Notes under the pieces: model-generated | What the model was told of the DNA's origin: nothing | Database searches by the model: none | Seen by the model: the letters and a program-made list of their open reading frames with translations, nothing else | Shown here: piece after piece, positions 54,601 through 63,600 of the stretch | Numbering within the stretch: the first letter of the stretch is position 1 | How the letters are laid out: each line of letters begins with the position of its first letter | DNA from: Winogradskya humida | GTDB taxonomy: Bacteria; Actinomycetota; Actinomycetes; Mycobacteriales; Micromonosporaceae | Assembly: GCF_016862215.1 (NCBI RefSeq) | Contig: NZ_BOMN01000129.1 | Coordinates: 52,251 to 116,250 of the forward strand | Length of the DNA stretch: 64,000 bases | Direction of reading: 5' to 3' | Position numbers and translations under genes: made by a program

Positions 54601-57600
54601 GGCCGTGATCAGCCCGTCCCTGTCGGCGCCGACGACGACCGCCCGGTTCTCGAGGGCGGCGCGCTTCGTCGCGAGCGTGGTGACGACGGCGGCCGTGTTC
54701 AGTTCCGGGTGCGCGACGAGATGGGCGCGCAGCCGGCCGGCCTGCGCCCGCAGCGAGTCGCCGCCCCGGGCCGACAGCAGCAGCGGGAGCACGCCCGGGT
54801 CCGGTGCGGCCCTCGGCGCGACGGTCCCGCTGACCGGCGCCTGCTCGATGATGGCGTGCGCGTTGGTCCCGCTGAACCCGAACGAGGACACCCCGGCCCG
54901 GCGGGGACGGCCGGTCGCCGGCCACGGGCGGGCCTCGGTGAGCAGGCTGACCTCGCCGGCCGACCAGTCGACCTGATCCGTCGGCTCGCTGACGTGCAGC
55001 GTCCGGGGCAGGACGCCGTGCCGCATCGCCATCACCATCTTGATGACACCGGCGACACCGGCCGCGGCCTGGGTGTGCCCGAAGTTGGATTTCAGCGACC
55101 CCAGCCACAGTGGGTCACCCTCACGTTCCTGACCGTACGTAGCCAGCAGCGCCTGTGCCTCGATCGGGTCACCGAGCGTGGTGCCGGTGCCATGGGCCTC
55201 GACCGCGTCCACCTCGGCGGAACCCAGGCGCGCGTTGGCGAGGGCCTGCCGGATGACCCGCTGCTGCGACGGGCCGTTCGGCGCCGTGAGACCGTTCGAG
55301 GCGCCGTCCTGGTTGATGGCGGAACCCCGCACGATCCCGAGCACGGTGTGCCCGTTGCGCCGGGCGTCGGACAGCCGCTCCAGCACGAGCAGCCCGGCGC
55401 CCTCGCCGAAGCCGGTACCGTCCGCGTCCGTCGAGAACGCCCTGCACCGGCCGTCGGCGGACAGGCCCCGCTGCCGGCTGAAGTCCATGAACCCGCCCGC
55501 GGTCGACATCACCGCCACCCCGCCGGCCAGCGCCAGCGTGCACTCCCCCGACCGCAGCGCCTGAGCCGCCAGATGCAGGGCCACCAGCGACGACGAGCAC
55601 GCGGTGTCCACGGTGACGGCCGGGCCCTCGAAGCCGAACGTGTACGACAGCCGGCCCGACATGACACTCGCCCCGTTGCCGGTGCCCAGGTATCCCTCGA
55701 AGTTGTCCTCGCTGGCCGCCAGCAGGGCCAGATAGTCCTGCATGTTGGTCCCGGTGAAGACGCCGACCGGATGCCCCCGCAACGTCTGCGGATCGATACC
55801 GGCCCGTTCGAGTGCCTCCCACGAGATCTCCAGCAACAGCCGCTGCTGCGGGTCCATCGCCATCGCCTCCCGCGGGCTGATCCCGAAGAACGCCGGGTCG
55901 AACAGGTCGGCGTCGCGCAGGAACCCGCCGTCGCGGACATAGGTGGTGCCCGGGTGATCGTGTGCCGGGTGGTACAGCGCGTCGAGGTCCCAGCCCCGGT
56001 CCGTGGGGAACCCGGCAACCGCGTCGACGCCGGACGCGACGAGGTGCCACAGGTCGTCCGGCGACTCGACCCCGCCCGGGTAGCGGCAGCCCATGCCGAC
56101 GATGGCGATCGGCTCGTCGGTCCCGGTGACCGTGCGGGCCGTCACCGCGGCGACCGGTGCGCCCGCGAGTTCGGCCCCGAGGTACGCGATCAGCGCCACC
56201 GGACTCGGATGGTCGAAGACGAGCGTGGCGGGCAGCCGCAGCCCGGTGGCGGCGCCGAGCTGGTTACGCAGCTCGACGGCGCTCAGCGAGTCGAAACCGA
56301 GATCCTTGAACGCGCGATCGGGGGCGATGGCCTGCGCCGAGCCGTGACCCAGAACGACGGCGACGTGACCGAGCACGAGGTCGAGCAGGGCCTGGTCCCG
56401 GTCGGCGGTGGACAGCCCGGCCAGCGACCGTGCCAGCGCTGAACCGGTGGCGGAGCCGGTGCCGGCGGTCCGCCGGGCCGGGCCGCGAACCAGCGCGCGC
56501 AGCATCGGGGGAACCGGGTTGGCCCGGGCCTGCCGCCGCAGCGCGCTCAGATCCAGCGTCATCGGCGCCAGCACGGCGCGCCCCGCCGAGCCGGCCGCGT
56601 CGAACAGCGCCAGGCCGGCGGCGTCCGCCGGCAGACCCCAGGACAGCGCGGTGCCGGGCAGACCGGCGGCGCGGCGGCGCCGGGCGAGTGTGTTCAGGAA
56701 CGCGTTCGCCGCGGCGTGGACGCCCCGCTGTGCGGCGTCGAGGATGGTCGCGGCCGGGGAGAACACCACGAACGCGGACAGGTCCCGGTCCCGCGTCAGC
56801 TCGTGCAGGTTCCAGGCGGCGTCGAGGCCGGGCCGGAGCACCGTGTCGATCGATTCCGGCGTGAGGTCGCCGGTCTGCATGCCCGCGGTGTGCAGGACCG
56901 CTGTCACCGGGTGCTCGGCCAGCAGTTCCGCCAGCGCGTCCCGGTCACCCGGCTCACACGCCGCGAGCGTGACGTCGGCGCCCAGAGCGGTCAGCTCGTC
57001 GCGCAGTTCCGTCGTTGTGCCGGGCCCGCTCACCAGTAGCAGGCTGCGCACACCCCGATGGGTGACGAGGTGCCGGGCCAGTGGGCCGGCGAGCTCCTCC
57101 GGCGTACCGGTCACCAGCACTGTGCCGGATCCGAATCCGGGATCCTCGGCCACCTCGTCGCCGGTCCGGACCAGACGCGGCACGCCGGCCACACCCGCGC
57201 GTACCACCAGCTCCGGCTCGCCGGTGGCCAGTGCGGCGGGCAGGGCGTCGAGGGACGACGCGTCGTCGTCGAGATCGACCAGCACGATCCGGTCCGGGTT
57301 CTCCGACTGCGCCGACCGCACCAGGCCCCAGACCGCGGCGTGTGCGAGGTTCTTCGCGACCGCGTCCCGGGTCACGATGACCAGGCGGGCGGTGTCCGGC
57401 CTCTCGCCGGCCGTCCAGGCTCGCAGCACTCCCCAGGCCCAGTGCGCGGCCTCCTGCGCGCCCGCGGCCGGGTCGGTGCCGGCGGTGACCGGGCAGGAGA
57501 CGGCGACGAATCCGGCCGCCTCGCCGAAGGCGACCGGTGCATCCGGTTCGGCCCAGGTGACCGCCGGGGCGTCGCTCTGCGGATCGGCAGCGGGAACCCA

Positions 57601-60600
57601 GTCCACGCCGAACAGCGCGGCGCCGCGGTCGCCACCCACTCCCTGCTCCAGTGCGACCGGTCGCTGCACCAGCGAGGCGATCGTGGCGACCGGGGCCCCG
57701 GTACCGTCCGCCAGCACCAGCGACACGCCGCCCGAGCCCGTCGGGGACAGGCGGACACGCAGCATCGTCGCTCCGGAGGCGTGCACGCGCACCCCCGACC
57801 ACGCGAACGGCATCCCCTCGGGGGCGCCGTCCATCAGGCCGATCGCCTGCAGCGCCGCGTCCAGCAGCGCCGGGTGCACACCGAACCCGGTCACGCGTAC
57901 CCCGTCGGGTAGCGCGACCTCGGCGTACACGTCGCCGTTGCGGCGCCAGGCCGACCGGAGCCCCCGGAAGACCGGGCCGTACCCGAAGCCGAGCCCTGCC
58001 AGGTGCTCGTAGAACCCCTGCGTCGCCACGGTCTCGGCCCCGGCGGGGGGCCATTCCGTCAGCCCGCTGCCGCCGGGCTCCCCCGACTCGCGCAGCACCC
58101 CGGTGGCGTGCCGGGTCCAGGACCGCCCGTCGTCGGTGTCCCCCGACCCCGCGTAGATGGTCAGCTCGCGCCGGCCGGAGTCGTCCGCGCTGTCGACCCA
58201 GACCTGCACCCGCACCGGTCCGCTCTGCGGCAGGACCAGCGGGGCCTCCAGCGTCAGCTCCTCCACCAGATCGCAGCCGACCTGGTCTCCCGCCCGGACA
58301 GCCAGCTCCACGAATGCCGACCCCGGCAGCAACGGCGTGCCCTGGACGGTGTGATCGGCGAGCCACGGGTGGGTCGGGACGGACAGCCGGCCGGTCAGCA
58401 GCACACCGTCCGTGCCGCCCACCGCCACGGCCGCGCCCAGCAGCGAATGCTCCGTCGTGTCCAGTCCGAGCACCCCGGCGTCACCCGTCGACGGCAGGAC
58501 ATCGGGCCAGTAGCGGTCCCGCTGGAACGCGTAGGTGGGCAGGTCCACCCGCCGGCCGCCGGACGCGATCGCCGGCCAGTCCACCGGCAGGCCCCGCACC
58601 CAGCCCTCGACCAGCGACGTGACGAAACGCTCCGGGCCACCCTCGTCGCGACGCAGCGAGCCGAGGACCGCGGCGTCCACGCCGGCGGCGTCCAGGGTCT
58701 GCTGAACGCTGAAGGTCAGCACCGGGTGCGCAGAAGCCTCCACGAAGAACCGGTAGCCCTCGTCGAGCAGGGCCCGGGTCGCCTCCTCGAAGTGGACCGT
58801 CCCCCGGAGGTTGGTGTACCAGTACCCCGCGTCCATGACCGTGGTGTCCAGCCAGCCGGGCGTCACCGTCGAGTAGAACGGCACCCGCGCCCGCCGTGGC
58901 TCGAGACCGGCCAGGGCCCCGCGTACCTCCTCCTCGATCGACTCCACCTGCGCGGAGTGGGAGGCGTAGTCCACCGGGATGCGCCGCGCCCGGATCTCCC
59001 GGGCCTCGCATGCGGCCAGCAGCGCGTCCAGCTCGGCCACGTCACCGGAGACCACCACCGCCGACGGCCCGTTCACCGCCGCCACGGACAACCCCCCGGT
59101 CAGCATCTCCCGGGCCTGGTCCACCGGCAGCGACACGGACACCATGCCGCCCCGGCCGGACAGCGCCAGGATCGCCTTCGAGCGCAGCGCCACCACCTTG
59201 GCCGCGTCGTCCAGCGACAGCGCACCGGCGACGCACGCCGCGGCGATCTCGCCCTGCGAGTGCCCGACGACGGCGTCCGGCTCCAGCCCGCAGGATCGCC
59301 ACAGCTCCGCCAGCGACACCATGACGGCCCACAGCGCGGGCTGGACCACATCCACCCGCTCCAGCGCTTCCGCGTCACCGAGCACGTCGGGCAACGACCA
59401 GTCGACGTACGCCGACAGGGCCGTCGCGCACTCCCGCATCCGCTCCGCGAACACGGGCGACGACTCGATCAGGCCGGCCGCCATGCCGGCCCACTGCGAG
59501 CCCTGTCCCGGGAACACGAACACGGTCCCGCCCCGCAGATCCGCAACGCCCCGGACCACCGTGGGCGCCGCGTCACCGCCGGCCAGCGCCCGCAGGTCCG
59601 CGGCCGGGCCGGGACCGACGAGCCCGGCGCGGTGGTCGAGGGCGGGACGCGCGGTCAGGGACAGACCGATGTCGAGCGGCGAGAGCTCGTCGTGTGCCTC
59701 CAGGTGGGTGCCGAGACGCCCGGCCTGGGCGTGCAGCGCGGCGGCGGACCGGGCGGAGAGCAGCCACGGCAGGACCGGCAGCGCGGGAACCGGCTCCGGG
59801 GCGGCGGCCGGGCGGGCCGCGGGGGCCTGCTCGATGATCGTGTGGGCGTTCGTGCCACTGATGCCGAACGACGACACACCCGCCCGCCGGGCCCGGCCCG
59901 TCTCCGGCCACGGCTGGGGCCGGGTCAGCACCTCCACCGCGCCGGCGGTCCAGTCCACGTGTGACGAGGGTTCCGTGACGTGCAGGGTGCGGGGCAGCAT
60001 GCCGTGCCGCATCGCCATGACCATCTTGATCACGCCGGCGACACCGGCCGCCGCCTGGGTGTGACCGATGTTCGACTTGATCGAGCCGAGCCACAGCGGC
60101 AGCTCCGCGGACCGGCCCTGACCGTACGTCGCCAGCAGCGCCTGCGCCTCGATCGGGTCACCCAGCTTCGTGCCGGTGCCGTGTGCCTCCACCGCGTCCA
60201 CGTCGGCCGGTTCCAGATCGGCGGATGTCAGCGCCTGCCGGATGACGCGCTGCTGCGACGGGCCGTTCGGTGCGGTCAGCCCGTTCGACGCACCGTCCTG
60301 GTTCACCGCCGAGCCCCGCACCACCGCCAGCACCTGATGCCCGTTGCGCTCCGCGTCCGACAGCCGCTCGACCAGCAGCATCCCGACGCCCTCGCCCCAG
60401 CCCGTGCCGTCCGCGCTGTCCGAGAACGCCTTGCACCGGCCGTCCACCGACAGCCCGCGCTGCCGGCTGAACTCGACGAACAGGGTCGGCGTGGACATCA
60501 CGGTGACGCCGCCGGCGAGCGCCATCTCACATTCACCGGAGCGCAGGGACTGCACCGCGAGGTGCAGGGCGACCAGCGACGACGAGCACGCCGTGTCGAT

Positions 60601-63600
60601 TGTCAGGGCGGGTCCCTCGAAGCCGAACGTGTAGGACAGCCGGCCGGAGGCCACGCTGGCCGCGTTGCCCGTCGCCAGATACCCGCCGATCTCCTCGAAG
60701 ACCCCGCCCAGGGTCATCCCGTAGTCCTGCGAGTTCGATCCGATGAACACGCCGACGGGCGCTCCCCGCAGTGCCGCCGGGTCGACCCCGGCCCGCTCGA
60801 ACATCTCCCAGGACGTCTCCAGCAGCAGCCGCTGCTGTGGGTCCATGGCGAGTGCCTCCCGCGGCGAGATGCCGAAGAAGTCCGCGTCGAACTCGGACAC
60901 CCGGTCGAGGAACGCGCCCATGCGGCTGTACGTGGTTCTCGCGCTGGTGGAGTCCGGGTCGTACAGGGTCTCCAGGTCCCAGCCCCGGTCCGTGGGGAAT
61001 CCGGACACCGCGTCCTCGCCCGACTCCAGCAGGCGCCACAGGTCCTCGGGTGACTCGACCCCGCCGGGGAACCGGCAGCTCATGGCGACGATCGCGATCG
61101 GCTCGTCGATCACCGCCGGCACCGTACGCGTCAGCGCCGCGGCGACGGAACCACCCGCGAGCTCCATGCTCAGGTACGACACCAGCGCCGCGGGGGTGGG
61201 ATGGTCGAACACCAGCGTCGTCGGCAGCCGCAGCTCGGTCACCACGCCGAGCCGGTTGCGCAGTTCCACCGCCGTCAGCGAGTCGAAGCCGAGGTCCTTG
61301 AACGCCCGGTCCGGCGCGATGGCCTGCCCCGAACCGTGGCCGAGCACCACGGCCACGTGGTCGAGCACGAGGGTCAGCAGCGCCCTCTTCCGCTCCGCGC
61401 CGCTGCGGCCTGCCAGCGACTGGGCCAGCGACGACCCGGCAGCGGTGCCGGTTTCGGCGGTCCTGCGCGCCGTGGTGCGGACCAGGCCCCGCAGCAGGTG
61501 CGGGATCGGCGCGGTCCGGGCCTGCCGGCGGATCGCCACCAGGTCCAGGGCGAGCGGAACCAGCGACGCGCGACCGGTCGTACCCGCGGCGTCGAACAGG
61601 GTCAGTCCCTGGGCGGGCCGGATCGGGATCAGGCCGCCGCGGCTCATCCGTTTGCGGTCCGCCTCGCCGAGCTGCCCGGTCATGCCGCCGGTCTGCTCCC
61701 ACAGGCCCCAGGCCAGGGCCGTGGCGGGCAGGCCCGCCGTACGGCGGTGGTGGGCGAGCGCGTCCAGGAACGCGTTGGCCGCCGCGTAGTTGCCCTGACC
61801 GGGGCCGCCGAGCGTTCCCGCGACGGAGGAGAACAGCACGAACGCCGACAGGTCCGCGTGCTTCGTCAGGTCGTGCAGGTTCCAGGCGGCGTCGACCTTG
61901 GACCGGAACACCGTGTCGATCCGTTCCGGCGTCAGCGACCCGATCGTGGCATCGTCCAGCAGACCCGCGGTGTGGACCACGGCCGAAATCTCATGCCCGG
62001 CAAGCAATGCCGCCACCGCATCACGATCCGCCACGTCACATGCCTCGAGCACCACATCGGCACCCAGCGCGACCAGCTCGTCGCGCAGCTCCGCCGCACC
62101 CTCGGCAGCCATACCGCTGCGGCTCACCAGCACCAGGCTCCGGACACCGCGCTCCGCGACCAGATGCCGGGCGACAAGACCGCCGAGCGTCCCGGTGGCA
62201 CCTGTCACCAGAACAGCATTCGGACCGAAACCGGGATCCTGCACCACCGACCGCTCAACGCGGGCCAGACGCGGAACACTCACCACACCCGAACGCACCG
62301 CGAGCTGCGACTCACCCGATGCCAGCACTTCCGGTGAGAACTCGCCCTCGTCCAGGTCGATCAGCACGAAACGGTCCGGGTTCTCCGACTGCGCCGAACG
62401 CACCAGACCCCACACCACCGCCTGCGCGACATCAACCCTCTCGCCGGCCGCCACCGCAACCGCGCCACGGGTGACCATCACCAGACGGGACTGCTCCTGC
62501 ATCAACCAGGACTGCACTGTGGCCAACGCCCAGTGCGCCGCCTCGTGGGCCGCTGTCACCGGATCCGATCCCGACGTCACCGGGCACTCCTGGACCGAGA
62601 AGCCGGAAACCTCGGCGCGCCCGCCGACCGGGACCGGCAGCCAGTCGACGCCGAACAGCGCGTCGTCGGAGTCCGCCACGCCGAGCAGGCCGGGCGGCAC
62701 CGGTTGCAGTGCCAGCGAGCCGATCTCGGCGACCGGGGCACCTGTGCCGTCCGCCACCACCAGTGACACCGTGTCACCGCCGGCGGGCGAGATGCGTACC
62801 CGTAGCGCTTTCGCGCCGGAGGCATGCAGCCGCACGCCCGACCAGGCGGAGGGCATCTGCCCGGCAGCCGGCGCAAGGCAGTGCAGCGCCGCGTCCAGCA
62901 GGGCGGGGTGCAGCCCGAAGCCGTCCACGCCCAGTCCGTCGGGCAGGTCGACCTCGGCGTACACGTTGTCGCCCTGCCGCCATGCCGCCCGCAGGCCCTG
63001 GAATGCTTGCCCGTACTCAAAACCGGCGGCGATCAGCCGGTCGTCGACCTCGTCCAGGTCGACGACGTCCGCACCGGCCGGCGGCCAGTCGCTCAGCGAG
63101 ACACCGGCGCCGCTTCCACCCGAGCTCAGCACACCGGTGGCGTGCCTGACCCAGGAGCGGCCGTCGTCGGAACCGTCCCCGCCGGTGTAGCAGGTCAGCT
63201 CGTGCCGGCCGGAGTCGTCCGAAGCGCCGATCCACACCTGCAGCAGCGTCGCGCCGCCAGCCGGGAGGACCAGTGGCGCTTCCAGGGTCAGTTCCTCCAC
63301 GACGTCGCAGCCGACCTGGTCACCCGCGCGGATCGCCAGCTCGGCGAACGCCGTACCGGGCAGCAGGACCTTGCCGTGGACCACGTGGTCGGCGAGCCAC
63401 GGATGGGTCCGCACCGAGAGACGACCGGTCAGCAGTGCCCCGTTCGTGCCGCCGAGGACGACGGTCGCGCCCAGCAGCGGATGCTCGGCAGCGCCGAGCC
63501 CGGCCGCCGTGATGTCACCTACCGAAGCGGGCACGTCCAGCCAATAACGCTCGCGCTGGAACGCATACGTCGGCAGATCCACCCGCCGGGCGCCCAACCC

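Noticed and set aside
56700..57140. Module A2 KR degeneracy as a frameshift or sequencing error
   Set aside because: The frame stays open, lengths match the other KRs, and conserved segments resume between the changed residues; the lesions are separate substitutions.
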